From positions 169,865,272 through 169,929,271 of the forward strand of contig NC_090450.1 of the NCBI RefSeq assembly GCF_031143425.1: a stretch of DNA of 64,000 nt, read 5' to 3'. The notes under the pieces were generated by a model. That model saw only the letters and a list, made by a program, of their open reading frames with translations, was not told where the DNA came from and did not search any database. Below are positions 1-11,419 of the stretch, piece by piece. How positions within the stretch are numbered: position 1 is the first letter of the stretch; each line of letters starts with the position of its first letter. The translations under genes were made by a program, and so were the position numbers. This DNA is from Pleurodeles waltl (taxonomy: Eukaryota > Chordata > Amphibia > Caudata > Salamandridae).

Positions 1-185
1 CTCTCAAACACACACACACTCTCTCTCTCTCACACACACTGTCACACACACACACTCTGTCACACTCACTCTCTCAAACACACACTCTCACTCACTCTCA
101 CACACACTCTGTCACACACACTCTCTCTCACACACACACTCTCTCAAACACACAAACTCTCACTCTCTCTCACACACACACACAC
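1..185. repeat. CA/CT-rich microsatellite inside the LTR-like repeat
   Basis: The block is made only of CACACA, CTCTCT and CACTCT runs. It lies at the position in the LTR-like family where another copy (20,815-20,880) carries a GA run and the copy at 61,600 a short TG run, so it appears to have grown from a seed inside the element. Confidence 0.9.
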
Positions 186-2165
186 CAACACACTCACTTG
201 ATAAAAACACCACAAAGAACCTCCGCACAGGTTTAGAAAAAGACAATTCGATAAATAAATCAAAACTAAAATGACATGAATCCAAAAGATTGAAGTCGAG
301 GTATGAATTTTAGAAGTGTAAAAGTAGTGCTTAAAAACAAATGGCGGTTAGGAGTTACTTGGTCATGCTGGACTGAGGCAAAGTCAACGGTTTAAGCTGA
401 CCACAATGGAGTGCGGCCCAGGTAAAGGAGCCACGCAGGCCCAGGGAACATAGTACCTTGATCCTGGTTGAAAAAACGTGAGATGCAGGGTTGATGCGTC
501 AAAAGTCACTCCCACAGTTGAGGGATGTGTTGATTCTCTCCCTCCCCCCACGCATTGATGCTGATGCGTTGGTTTCAAAAGACAAGCGGCAAAGTCACAA
601 TGCATTGATGCAACAGCTGATGTGCCAGGTTTCTTCGTGCTGTCGAAGGGAGGCATTGGTTGTCCTTCAGCAATGCAACAATACAGTGGTTTCAGTGCTG
701 TGTCAATGCAGATGCATCAGGTGCTGCTTTGAACAGGCAGGGTATGCTTTGTTCATTGTGGAGGTTCCAAAGATGCTGCTTGGGCCCCAAGTGTGGTGCG
801 CTAATTTTACTCCTACAACCGGGTCGATGCATGGGTTGCCGCTTCCAGCAGACAAGAGATGTGTTGATTTTACTGGTGCAAATACCTGGGACCACTTCCA
901 GTGAATCGGGCACAAAAGCAGGATAGAGACTTTGATATCCCTCAGTCTCAAGCAACAGGAGGCAAGTAAGCAAGGCATAGTCCAGCTGTCCCTCAGCAGG
1001 ATCACAGAGCAGCAGGACGGCATAGCAGAAAAGCAGTCCTTCCATGTCAGCAGTCCAGAGTAACTGTCAGACAAACTGCTGTTGTGCATCAAGGACTGAG
1101 TCCAGTTGTAGGTCCAGAAGTGTCTGATTTGGTGGGGTCAGAGACCCAGTACTTATGCCCAAATGTGCCTTTGGAGTGGGGTGACTTCAAAGAATAGTCT
1201 TCGAAGAGCACAAGTATAATTTCTTCTTCAGCCCTGACTCCAGAATATCAGTAGGGGGTGTAATCCACCCTTAGTGTGGACACAGGCATGCCTAGTCAGG
1301 TATGAGGACCCACCCTTCCTGCCCAGTGAGAGCCTGGGAATACAGATGAATGCAGGTGAGCACTCAGACACACCTCTAATCTTCATGTGTTTGTGGCTGT
1401 CTTGAGGGAGTGCACAAAGGGCTGCAGGCGCACAGGGCTTTAAGAGCTGAGAAATGTCCGCTTTCTAAAGGCAGCTTTTCTAAAATAGTAATGGTAAATC
1501 CGGCTTTACTAGGGAAGAGCATTTATCCTTACTATTCTAATGATATGAAACATGCCATAGCTAATCCTTCTCAATCAGGAATTACATCTCAAATTTGTAA
1601 TAAGGAATTCCCAGTGTTAACCTATAAGAGGAATAGCCCTAACAGTAGTGAAAAAAGGGTGCTTTGCACTGCTATGATGGGCAAAACTTAAAGTACTTGC
1701 CCTAGCTTTTACTTACACTGCACCATGCCCTATGGGCTACCTAGGACATCCCTTAGGGGTGACTTTTATGTGTAATAAAAGGGGAGTTGAAGGTGTGGTA
1801 AGGGGTTTTAAATGCCAAGTTGAAGTGGCAGTAAAACGTGTCACACAGGCTCTGCAGTGGCTGGCCTGAGGCAAGTTTAAAGGGCTGTATGTGTGGGTGG
1901 CACACATAGTAATGCAGGCCTACTAGAATCATTTAATTTGCAGGCTCTGGGTATATGGAATACCATTATACAAAGGACATACAAGTACATTTAAATATGC
2001 CATTTGTGTATACATCAATGTTTAGGTGAGGAGCACATGCTCCTTGGCACTGGCCAACAGTGCTAGAGTGCTCAGATCCCAAGGGCAACAAAAGATTTAG
2101 CAAAAGGTGGAGGTGAAAAGGCAAGAAGTTTGAGGTGACCCTTCAGAGTGGGCCAATTTCCAACA
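1..2165 (+). mobile_element. LTR-like dispersed repeat, family TGTTAGAAA...CAACA, copy a (cut by the window edge)
   Basis: This stretch is similar over most of its length to 39,071-41,251 (same orientation) and to 59,664-61,777 (inverted); 20,725-21,062 is a fourth, partial copy. Shared landmarks include the block around 240-430 (compare 39,310-39,500) and the block around 1,690-2,060 with its 'tacaagtacatttaaatatg' stretch (compare 41,110-41,130). The right terminus reads TTTCCAACA. Complete copies begin TGTTAGAAAT, so the ends are TG...CA as in LTRs. No coding frame is credible. The left end lies outside the window. It sits in the inferred SIAH2 intron. An LTR or solo-LTR identity is inference. 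Confidence 0.55.
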
Positions 2166-3862
2166 GCTTGCCTTTGTGTTGTAATACGTTTGAAGGTTAG
2201 CAGCTTTTTCCAGCATTTTATTTTGCTGGGAGTATTATAGAATTTGTTGACTATTTTGAAGAGCTCACGGGTTGCGAATGTAACTCATAGCTCTGTGATG
2301 GAAGTTCAGTAGATTTTGTGTTACCTTTGCAGATGCTTTTTTCATTGGGGTTGTATGTTTTCCACCATGTTTATTTGTGGGATATGATGTCTGTTTTATC
2401 CTACTTTAATAAGGTTGCAGCAGTTTTGTGTAGGAAGATCACCAGTTTGAAGGCTCCAGTTAGCTATTGTTGGAACTGCTTTACTGACTTTTCAGAGTCT
2501 GATTGGAAGGAAGCAGAGTTTACCTAATAATAGGTTTAGGTCGAATTTCTTCCAGGGACTCTTACCAATCGTTGTATTGAATTCTGAGGGAGCTTGCATT
2601 AATAAAGAAAGGGTGAGCTTGAAACATATGAAGATGTTCTTGTTCTCCATCTTGTAGGTGTTTCCTGTGACTGAGCTCAGATTTTTTGTTAAGGATATAG
2701 CATTAAGGGTGGGGCCTGCTGAGTGGGTAAGTCTTGTGGCAGATTGATGGTTTAGAAGACATTAATGCTGAACTGCTGATTCATTGAACTAGATGTTGCG
2801 GTTGCAAAGGATGCTGAGGTGCTTCTGTCTAAATATTGTCTGCTATGGAATCCATCTACGTAAGCAGAGGCGTATGAAAGAAGGTTGTATATAAGGAGCG
2901 ATGTGGCTAAGAAAGTTGTAGATAAAGAGTGTGCGGTGAAGACATTTTCTCTTGTCTTGGGACAATGAATTGTAATGTAGGATGTGGATATTGTGTTTTT
3001 CCGTAGTCCAGCTAATCCTCCTTTTCCATTATTCCTATCTGCCCGATCTTTGGGTATCCTTCGGGGATACTGTAGTAGTTATCTATCTACTACAATATCC
3101 TCACAAAATCCAGGGAAGCATTCGATTGAGATAAACTGTTATGTATTTGCAGTTTTCAGGTTTTTTTTTTTTGTCCTCTGGGTGCATCCCATTAACTGTA
3201 GGTGTGTGTGTCTGTTCCATGTCTGACTTAACCATATTGAACTCTGTTCTGGTCCTGCTTTTGTGCAAATTCAAACACAACATGTTTTACGCAGTTCAGG
3301 CTTGGATTATTCCTTTTAAGGGGGCTGGGAGTGGCAATACTGATTTGCAAATGCTTGGTTTGAATATGTAATGGCACAATCGAACTTAAAAAGTAATGGA
3401 ATTACCAGTGGTTAAAATTGATTCAAACATTCTCATTCAGAACTTTTCTTTCTAAGTGAGGACCTTTTTGTCCTTTTGTTTTCCTTCTGCCTTATAGGAA
3501 CCTTGGTTGTGTATACTAGAAGTTGATGTTATTCTCATCAGCTGGCATTTCAGATCAATTTATCAGCATCCTTTGCCTCTAGTTGCTGTCAGTGCAGTGC
3601 ACTGCATTCGCATACCATTATTTGAGCCGCAAATAATGTACCTTCTCCAAATGATGTGCCGATGTCTACTCCTGCCCATATCTCAAAACCCATTTCAGCA
3701 ATATTGGAGACTTCTGCTAGCATCCCTGTGTGTGTTGAACTTACTATTTGCATAAATCAACTGTTGGAATGGTGGCGATGGGTGTAAACATGGCTAAAGG
3801 TACATTTCATATGTTATCCTACATTGTCTAATTCTTGTGTCATTCTGTCCTTTTCTACATAG
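2166..3862 (+). other. Non-coding stretch, inferred SIAH2 intron 3' part
   Basis: No coding frame or recognised repeat is seen here. The stretch ends in a pyrimidine-rich tract and AG at 3861-3862, directly before the SIAH2 exon, so it is best read as the distal part of the intron separating SIAH2 exon 1 (not in the window) from exon 2. The intron would be at least 3.86 kb. Confidence 0.5.
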
Positions 3863-4420
3863 TATGCCTCTACAGGATGTTCCATAACTCTTCACCATAC
3901 TGAAAAACAAGACCACGAAGATACTTGTGAATACCGTCCATATGCATGTCCTTGCCCTGGTGCCTCCTGTAAATGGCAAGGGGCATTGGAAGCAGTCATG
4001 TCACATCTCATGCATGCCCACAAGAGCATTACCACCCTCCAGGGAGAAGATATTGTCTTTCTTGCTACAGACATTAACCTTCCAGGCGCTGTAGACTGGG
4101 TGATGATGCAGTCTTGCTTTGATCATCATTTTATGCTGGTGTTGGAGAAACAAGAGAAATATGAAGGTCATCAGCAGTTTTTTGCAGTTGTCCTACTAAT
4201 TGGCACACGTAAACAAGCCGAGAATTTTGCCTACAGACTTGAACTTAATGGCAGTCGCCGCAGACTGACATGGGAGGCCACGCCCCGTTCCATTCATGAT
4301 GGTGTAGCTGCAGCAATTATAAACAGCGACTGTCTAGTTTTTGATACTGCCATTGCACATCTTTTTGCAGATAACGGTAACCTTGGAATCAACGTGACAA
4401 TTTCTACATGTTGCTCATGA
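3863..4420 (+). CDS. SIAH2: SIAH2 E3 ubiquitin ligase, terminal coding exon
   Basis: This is an open frame of 185 codons ending in TGA at 4418-4420, entered through a consensus acceptor (pyrimidine tract, AG at 3861-3862). It encodes the last zinc-binding region (YASTGCS..., [17 protein letters not shown]) and the whole substrate-binding domain of a SIAH protein ([57 protein letters not shown]). SIAH2 rather than SIAH1 is indicated by [10 protein letters not shown] and the CC-x C-terminus. The start at YASTGC agrees with the known exon 1/2 boundary of vertebrate SIAH2. SIAH proteins act with E2 enzymes to ubiquitinate targets such as PHD hydroxylases; the RING domain is encoded in exon 1, outside the window. 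Oddities: Asp replaces a usually conserved Gly in QSCF-G-HHFML (about 4112), and the last residue is Ser instead of Pro. The open frame and splice site argue against a processed pseudogene. Confidence 0.9.
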   Translation, partial: YASTGCSITLHHTEKQDHEDTCEYRPYACPCPGASCKWQGALEAVMSHLMHAHKSITTLQGEDIVFLATDINLPGAVDWVMMQSCFDHHFMLVLEKQEKYEGHQQFFAVVLLIGTRKQAENFAYRLELNGSRRRLTWEATPRSIHDGVAAAIINSDCLVFDTAIAHLFADNGNLGINVTISTCCS

Positions 4421-4975
4421 GATATATTAGTCTGTAAGGCTGTGAATTCAACTCTGTATTTTATTGTCATTCTTGTTGCACTTTGTCTTCATGGATGTTA
4501 AAAGAGAAATAAGCAAGTCCTTTTTGGTTTCATTTACAAGTCTTAAGCAACATAATACCTAGTGATCAGGTGCAGAAGTTGAAGTAGTGTCATTTGAGAT
4601 GGAGTGAAATCCATATGGGGCTACTAAACGGTTAACTCGCTTACTGCAGATCATCAGTGTAGCAGGGGAGTTTGAGCGCCTCTCTATTTATGATGAAAAT
4701 ACACCACTATGTCTTCTTCCTTTATTTACTCCTTAAAAGAAATGTGATCTTGATGTGACCTGAGGAGGTCATGAGATACGCACCTTAATGTAATTGTGCT
4801 GAGGTGTTGGCTGTCCTGTATCAGATACAGTTACTCCTGAAATCCAATGAAGGCTTGCTTATTTAATACCATAAAAAGATTAATATATTGAAAGAAATTC
4901 AGTTGTAAATCGTGTTCTATTTAAAGATTGCCATATTTAATTTAGTTTTTTAATAAACACTATCAAACTTTTTTG
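4421..4975 (+). other. SIAH2: SIAH2 3' UTR with candidate poly(A) signal
   Basis: This AT-rich non-coding sequence follows the SIAH2 stop codon. An AATAAA hexamer at 4952-4957 is a candidate polyadenylation signal, giving a UTR of about 0.55 kb. Later signals are possible, so the end is approximate. Confidence 0.5.
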
Positions 4976-7169
4976 AGCCAAAGACCCATTGAGTGAAATT
5001 AAAAGATGTACTCCAAATACAGGTATATTCTTCAGAAGGTAGGTTAGTACTAAACATGAAATGTGTAAAGAGCAAAACCAAATGCATCCAGATGCAGTGT
5101 TAGAATTCTTTAGCAAAGCAGAAGTCCTCTTTAATGGGACCATTTTATCTGAAGTGCCCTAAGTTTCAGGTGCAAAGAAGAGAGGAGGGTGATGGATGGA
5201 GGGAATGGGTCTTAACTAGGAACAACAAAGCGCAAGTAAAAAAAACAGATTCTTAAAATATTTGGTGGTTTTAGAGAAGCTGGGGTTTGTAACTACCCTG
5301 TTCCTAGGTTGAACTCCTATATTCTTAACCTGTAACATAAATTTTGGCACCCAGTGTTGCTGACAAATCACTTTGTTTTGGAAGCTTCTGGTTTTGCGCT
5401 AATGCCCCTCTTTGGTAGACCACATTGTTATAATTTACCTGGTGGTCTTGGAATGGCATCCTCCATAGAACTTCCTCACTTTCACTGGTGCTTCTCATTG
5501 GTGTACCCTTCAATAATTTGACTAGTCCGCTTGGGAAGGGATAATGTAGGCTCCCCGACTGGAGTTCTGCCTCTTCCAACCCTCTCTCAGCACGTCACAC
5601 CCCTATCTTCTTTTGCTTGCAACCTCCTACTCTTCTCACCTTGCTCTTCCCTTTTTTTTTTTTTTACACGTTTCCTTAATAATCAACCCTATTCTATTCT
5701 CTCTTCACTAATGCCACTAATTTCTGAAGCCTGAAGAATAGCCTTGCAGGCCTGTTTCACCACCGACCACCCTCCACCCTTTCTCTCTACTATTCTGGGC
5801 CCTCCCTCACTAGCCCCTCTTCCTCTTCCCATTCCGCCTCTACCCGGCCTTGGTTTAGCTGTATCCTAATTAACACCTGGTGGAGGAACAAAAAAAATGA
5901 TTAATGATTATAGATTCCAGTGAACATTTCTTCACCACCATAACTTTAGAGAGACTATCCTTCCCGAAGGACTGTTCATCATAAATTGAAGGACTAAAAG
6001 CATTATAAAGGGTACTGACTTAATACATACTTTCAAGAGTTTACTGCTGTGGATTCATCCCATCAAGCAACACTTCTGTTCTGCTGCTCCTCCTCCCACA
6101 CGGTCTCATGCTCTTTGATGCTTGTATACAAACCGCCTCTAAATAAGCTACCTTTCCCAAATGGGTTTGTTTACTACCACCACTAACATTACTATAAACC
6201 ATCTCAATCTGAACATTCGAATTTGCCTTCCAGTCCTGATACAGGCAATATTCTTTCTGATGAAGATCGAAGCTGTGACTCTCATAACTCACGAGGGGCA
6301 ACATATTCAGCAGGACATGCCCTGGACTCTGTTTTCTTTCTTTCTGAACTCATCACATTAACATAAAATCTACCCTTCATCTGCAGCCAGTACTACATCA
6401 TCTCCTTCAGTGTTTGACTTCCTACAAGAACCACTTTTACATCACTAATGACCAGCTAGAGTAACTACAGACAGTGGAAGAAGCTAATGCTCGCCACATT
6501 CTACTTCAATCCAGTAGCCTACTTGTGACCCTACACTCATGAGGAAATGTACAGAAGATCTGTCACTTGCTTTCCATAGGCTTTGCCGACTGATTTCCCA
6601 CGACATACTGGTACCCTAGGAGTTGACATCATAGTGCAGACCTGATGAATACGTAAAGAATGTAAAGACAGAAATGAGTACCCTAGAAGAGCTATTCAAG
6701 AAATCAAACAACACAAATCAACTGTGCCTCCAGTGTTGCATCATGATCTACAGTTAATCAAGAAAGCAAAAAGACACTCCTATTCTCAGTGAGTCTCCAG
6801 TACAAAAAACCCATCCACAGAATTTGACAGGATCTTTTCACTATTGAGCAAAATTGAGTACACCTAAAAAAAAAAAAAACCTTCCGTCTCAAGCTTTCTT
6901 TAAAGGCCTCCCCTAACTACTTTGTGCCAAAACTGTGGAGCACAACTTAAGAAGCAAACTTCTTACCTTCCTCCTGTCCGGACCTAGAATAACAAGCTGA
7001 TGTCTGCAGGAAGATAGCAGACCCTGAATGCCTTTGATCAACTCACCACCTCACAATTTAAGAAACTGAGGAAGGCCAGCAGCTTGACTGGGTCAGCCTC
7101 TGACCTCTTCGCAACTGAAACCCTCATGGACATCACACACTTCCCCATCCCATCAAGAATAATCATCAT
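4976..7169. other. Unassigned sequence
   Basis: No credible gene was found. There are short homopolymer runs (T at about 5650, A at about 6867). Parts of 5,900-7,170 may belong to the upstream portion of the CR1-like relic that follows, but no endonuclease motif was recognised. Confidence 0.4.
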
Positions 7170-7760
7170 CATTTCTCTAATCTGCCATTGAGATATGACC
7201 AATCGAGCTGGTGAAAAAGAAGTCCCTTGCTCCAGGAGAGTAGCCAACTACCAACTGATTCCCCCGTTCACTTTTTAATGAAACTGATTGATAACAAGAA
7301 ACATTAATTGAGGTTTACAACTTTCATAGAAGAAAAGAAGCGGCAGTCCGACAAGCTCACTGGCTTCCATCCTCACACTGACACCGAATCCACCCTGATC
7401 TCCATTTGGGACAACTAAAGCCTGCTGTCAACAAAATTAGAGTGGCTGCCATTCAACATCTGGGTGTGTCTGCTACCTTTGACAAAGTCCACCACCCATC
7501 CCACCAGTTAAGGTTGGAATAATTTGGGATGCCTGGAGCCCCTGTACACTAAATATCCTCCTAATTTTCTGACATATCATATCATGCATAATCTAACTCC
7601 AACTTTCATATTAGCTTCTTCGATCACCAGCTCAAGGAAACCTCAGAAGTCCATCATCTTTCTACTCCTTTTTAGTGCCTACTTTAGTCCACTGGCAACA
7701 GCTACAACTTCGCCAGTGACACATAGATCATCCTTATCCAGGGTAAATTGACCCACCTAG
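7170..7760 (+). mobile_element. CR1/Rex-like LINE reverse transcriptase relic
   Basis: Fragments of a non-LTR reverse transcriptase can be read on the + strand across frameshifts and stops. A degraded 'NYRPISLLPF'-type segment lies at about 7,240. Around 7,390-7,480 are peptides resembling 'STETALIS..DN' and 'LDLSAAFDTVDH' (here STLISIWDN and VSATFDKVHH). A 'SPLLF..Y..PL' segment and a decayed YADDTQIIL box (here FASDT-stop-IILIQ) lie at 7,660-7,745. Motif order and spacing fit the CR1/L2/Rex group. No intact frame remains, so this is an ancient insertion; its limits are unknown. Confidence 0.6.
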
Positions 7761-7770
7761 GTGGTTCTAA

Positions 7771-8329
7771 GCTACACCATAGCTGTACTGACAGGCTTTT
7801 TTTTATCAGCCATTGCAATAGTTGCCACTGTGTCAAACCACAGGGTATAATAGTTAACCAACAGGCTTGGTGGTGGACTTTGATGGACATTGTGAAATAC
7901 TTTCCAAGCATTTGCTCCTGTCACTGAAGCTAACTGAGCTCCCTCCTCACGCTGTGGTTGTGAAGAGAAAATGGCACAGTGCTATTTTCTTGTGAGAGAA
8001 ACAGAACAGAGTTCTGTTTCCCCACTGGGGATATGTTCAGATTCACATTGAATGGTATATGGCATAACTAGGAGGACTAGCACAACTATTTCAGGATAAC
8101 ATAAACTACAGTGAGCTTACAAAAGACATGCTTCTTAACTTAACCCAGCCTCAGATGCCTGAAGGTAAAAGCCTACCAGATTAAGCGTCCTTATCCAAAA
8201 AATGATATCTCACTGAAACCATCAGAAGCAAATGGTTGGGAGAAGACACTGGATACCTATTTTCCCGGGTGTAGGTATATTTTTGTATGTAGTAAATGGG
8301 AATGAAAAATGTCCTGGCTATCGTAACAA
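7771..8329. other. Unassigned sequence between LINE relic and DIRS element
   Basis: No coding frame or repeat was recognised. It may include the 3' part of the CR1-like relic. Confidence 0.35.
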
Positions 8330-8540
8330 AGTTTTTATTCTGTTAAGGACACGGAGGCGAGGATTATGCTTAACTTTCTTTCCTTTAATCAACAGCAGAA
8401 GTTAGAAGCAAAAGACACTTCCCAGAACACCCTGGGATGAAACTACAAATTCAGCAGCTAATCCACATTGTGTATAGTCCATATCCATATCCTTGATGCC
8501 CCTCCTCAAGCACTTCCTCTTTCTTGACACGAGATGAAGA
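8330..8540 (-). repeat. DIRS terminal inverted repeat (3' end of element)
   Basis: This matches, in inverted orientation, 12,015-12,210. Shared landmarks are the GGAGGCGAGG-type core (8,350-8,360), the 'actttctttcctttaatcaa' type stretch (about 8,375) and the 'gatgcccctcctcaagcact' stretch (about 8,497). Confidence 0.85.
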
Positions 8541-8754
8541 TAATGGAAGAATCATGCCCCTTTGCTTGCCTCAAAACCTACAAGAAAAAGAAAACCACCA
8601 TATCTGAGCAGAAATCTAGACTACAGTCCTCTTAATATTTGCTGCAAGAAAAACCATTAACATCAAAAACATGCCTTAACATAGCATTCCATTGACATAT
8701 CCTGTAGTATTAGAATTCTGAATACTTGGTCTTAACTAGAGTTTCCGTACAGAA

Positions 8755-8880
8755 GAATACCATCCACTGGGTGTGAATAATCCTTGCCTCCGTGTCCTTC
8801 ATAGAATTGAAACTTTCCGTTACGATAGCTAGGAAATTTTTCTTTCTATGTCAGGACCGGAGGCGAGGGTTATGCTTTTT
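8755..8880 (-). repeat. DIRS internal complementary region
   Basis: This lies directly downstream of the recombinase stop. It carries the terminal core twice in opposite orientations: CCTCCGTGTCCTT (about 8,789-8,801) and GGACCGGAGGCGAGGGTTAT (about 8,855-8,874). These match the ends of the right and left terminal repeats, as expected of the region that splints the ends during DIRS circle formation. Confidence 0.75.
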
Positions 8881-8881
8881 T

Positions 8882-9631
8882 TCAAAGCTTATCCACCACC
8901 AATGATGCCATGTCCAACACTGGTTTAAAATAGAACCTCTTGAACATGGAATCTGATGACCAGTCTGCAGCCTTGATAATATCCTCTAGTCTAGCACCCA
9001 GAAAAAAAGCCTTAGATGCCATGGCACCCCTGACGGAATGCGCCCCAAAACGAGTCACATTGATCCCTGCCTCCTGGATAACCCATCTTACCCATCTGGC
9101 TGTGGTCGGTGAAGAGACAGCTTTAAAAGGCTTTTGAATGGAAATAAGCAGCTGTCTCTCCCCTGGGGGCCGAATATCCTCAGTCGCATTCTCATATGCC
9201 TTGAGGCATCGCACCACACACAACTTAGGAGAACTATCAAAAGCAGGATAAGAAGTCATTCTAGTATCAGTCTTAGTCCTCCTGGACACATGAAAGGTAA
9301 CCCCTTGTGGCGTAAAAACCCTACTGGAAAGGTCCAGGGCTCGAACATCCAAGACCCTTCTGCAGGAAACAAGGCACAAAAGCATTTCGAGTTTAGACGA
9401 TATTTCCTTCCTTGAAAGGCATTCGTTTGATTGCCAGGATTGGAAGAGATTAAGAACCAAATTGACATCCCACAAATTTGAGTATCTGGGCTGTGGAGGG
9501 AGAGCAAGGTGAATACCCCTTAACATTTTGCACACCAAAGGATGTTCTGCTATAGGTAAACCCTGAATAGAAAGATGACCTGCCAAAATAGCCGAACGAT
9601 ATGGGGGGGGGGGGGGGAATTGGCACTGCAA
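8882..9631 (-). CDS. DIRS tyrosine recombinase, open frame
   Basis: The frame is 249 codons. It starts within the deletion junction, so the first 10-12 residues (a proline run from a poly-C tract) are not native. The body matches the DIRS recombinase: a QPRYSNLWDVN segment at residues 47-57, LVSCRRVLDV at 88-97 (first catalytic Arg, R91 or R92), the FHVSRRTKT strand at 113-121, GAHSVRG with His198 and Arg201, Trp224, and KRFYFKP with the candidate nucleophile Tyr234. The R-H-x-x-R-W-Y set therefore looks complete. The protein would recombine the circular DNA intermediate into the genome without target-site duplication. The frame is free of stops, unlike the gag and reverse transcriptase regions upstream. 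Translation of the frame as it stands is doubtful. Confidence 0.8.
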   Translation of the reverse strand: MQCQFPPPPPYRSAILAGHLSIQGLPIAEHPLVCKMLRGIHLALPPQPRYSNLWDVNLVLNLFQSWQSNECLSRKEISSKLEMLLCLVSCRRVLDVRALDLSSRVFTPQGVTFHVSRRTKTDTRMTSYPAFDSSPKLCVVRCLKAYENATEDIRPPGERQLLISIQKPFKAVSSPTTARWVRWVIQEAGINVTRFGAHSVRGAMASKAFFLGARLEDIIKAADWSSDSMFKRFYFKPVLDMASLVVDKL

Positions 9632-10200
9632 GGTACGCTTCTTGAAGATCCAGGTGCACCATCCAATTGTTGGGGCGCAGAAGATCGTGCAAGAGATGAA
9701 TGCCTTCCATCTTGAAGTGCTGCTACAAAAGCCAACTGTTGAACTCCCTCAAGTTGATTACTGGACGCTGGCCCCCATCTCGTTTGTCCACCAAAAAGAT
9801 ATTGCTTAGGAAACCTCGATGATGAAGAGAAGGTGGAACTATTGGCGCTTTCTGGCGCAATTCCCTCACCTCCTGTTCCACCAACGGCTCCTGTGAACTG
9901 GTGAGCACTAGAGGGCACAGGTGAGTGACCTGAACAGGAAACCTGAAGAATTCCAGATGAAAACCACTGACTGTCTGAAGAACCCAAGGGTCTGATGTAA
10001 GGGACTCCCATTGATGTGCAAAGAGCCATCCTCCCCCCCCCCAACTGGTTTGAAGACCCCCAACATGACACCTACCGGATTGGGCTCCTCTGCCAAGCTG
10101 ACCCCTTCTGGTGGAGAAGAACTCTCTGTATCGCGGTTGCTCGACCACCCTGGGTGGAGCTTGACTTCTGGCAGGGTCTTGAATGTAGAAATGGCCACCC
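9632..10200 (-). pseudogene. DIRS reverse transcriptase N-terminal fragment
   Basis: The - strand shows the start of a DIRS reverse transcriptase. SDPWVLQTVSGFHLEF lies at about 9,955-10,000. GFLSNIFLVDKRDGGQRP and VINLREFNSW follow at 9,735-9,825. After a one-base frame change, HFKMEGIHLLHDLLRPNNW and LDLQEAYLAVP follow down to about 9,625. The sequence then jumps straight to recombinase sequence at a run of 15 G (9,603-9,617). The YxDD catalytic box, thumb, RNase H and methyltransferase-like regions are absent. It cannot be active. Confidence 0.8.
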
Positions 10201-11419
10201 GAGCCCTCTTTCCCACAACCGGCCACGACAAAAAGGCGCAGCCGAAAAATCTCCTTTATTGATGATTGCGCCTTGTCGAGCGATGTAAAGGTAGCAACAA
10301 ACTTGGACAACTCTTTTATGAAAGGGTCTCCGCAGAGATTTCCCTCAGTCACCGGCCCTGCCTCCGCGGAAGCCAGGTTCCCTAACTTTGGATCCACCTT
10401 AATCAGGAGCGACCTGCGCCTCTCCGCTGAGAGGCCACAATTGGCATTCTCTAGGAGGATAATAGCCCTCTGGGCCCAACCGGAGGCCACCTCGGGGGAC
10501 AAGGGGGTATCTGTCTCCTTGGCCTGCTCCACTGGCTCCAATATTTTCGTAAGAGGACCAGAAATATCAAGCAGCTCGTCCTAACAGGCCCACTATGACC
10601 TGCCGTTCCCTTTTTTGGGGTCCTTAATGAACTTTTGCAGAAAAGTGCCCATTCTGGGGTCTATGTCCGGGTTATAGGAGACCTTACCCGGAAGAGATGG
10701 GCGAGGACATTCTCCTCTCAACCGCGCTCGAACCTCTGTCTCCAGAGGTTTACGCAACCTGTTGGCAACATATGCCGTGACCTTGTGGCAGGGGACCCAC
10801 TCGGAGGAGCGAGGATGGACTAAGTCCTTGGTGTCTAACCTTTCAGATGACCCCGTAGGCAGTTGGAGCTCCGAGGAAGTAAGGGCTGGTCTCCAAGGCC
10901 TAGAGGGGCCTGCCTCATCATTAGAGTCATGCCAGTCATCCTCTTCAGGGTCTGCTGACGGAAACAGGGAGAGAGGATCGTCCTGCTGAGGGGTTGCTCA
11001 GCGAAAGCCTACTTCACCTTATCAAAGGCTGCCATGTCCAGCCCGCCTTCCATCTTGCGCTTAGTGGGACACTGCGGTGATTGCCCCCAGGCTGACGGTC
11101 CTTTTGTAGGGAGAGACAAATTAAGGGGGGTTGGATATGAATATGCCAGCTGGAGCAGCCTCCTCCCCAGTGGCTCAATGGCAGCTGTCACCACCTGTTG
11201 GATGGACGCATCCACTGCGCCACAGAACTCGTTATCAATAGGAAGAACCGAGATGGTCTCTTCCTCCACATACTCATCGCCTTGCACAATGGCCACAAGA
11301 ATACAGTCTACTGGACCCTGAACTATGCCGGTGGAAAAAACGGAAAATGTCTGAGACTCGCTCAAGGTTTTCTGCTGGACAGAGCCCAGCAATATCAGGC
11401 ACAGCGTGCACTTTATCAA
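10200..11419 (-). pseudogene. DIRS gag-like ORF, frameshifted
   Basis: The frame 11,419-11,009 gives an N-terminal gag region, including an acidic stretch (GDEYVEEE) and AAIEPLGRRLLQLA. After a break near 11,000 the - strand continues with DLVHPRSSEWVPCHKV, then RLRGECPRPSLPGKV and PDIDPRMGTFLQKFIKDPKKG in 10,610-10,840. The frame 10,541-9,723 then carries KETDTPLSPEVASGWAQRAI, LSAERRRSLLIKVDPKLG and SLDKAQSSIK. These blocks are characteristic of DIRS gag-like proteins, but at least two frame changes separate them. The last gag block and the reverse transcriptase start share one frame. Confidence 0.7.

Noticed and set aside
384..1092. Overlapping open frames in the first kilobase
   Set aside because: They lie in the LTR-like repeat, are not preserved in copies c and d, and have no domain.
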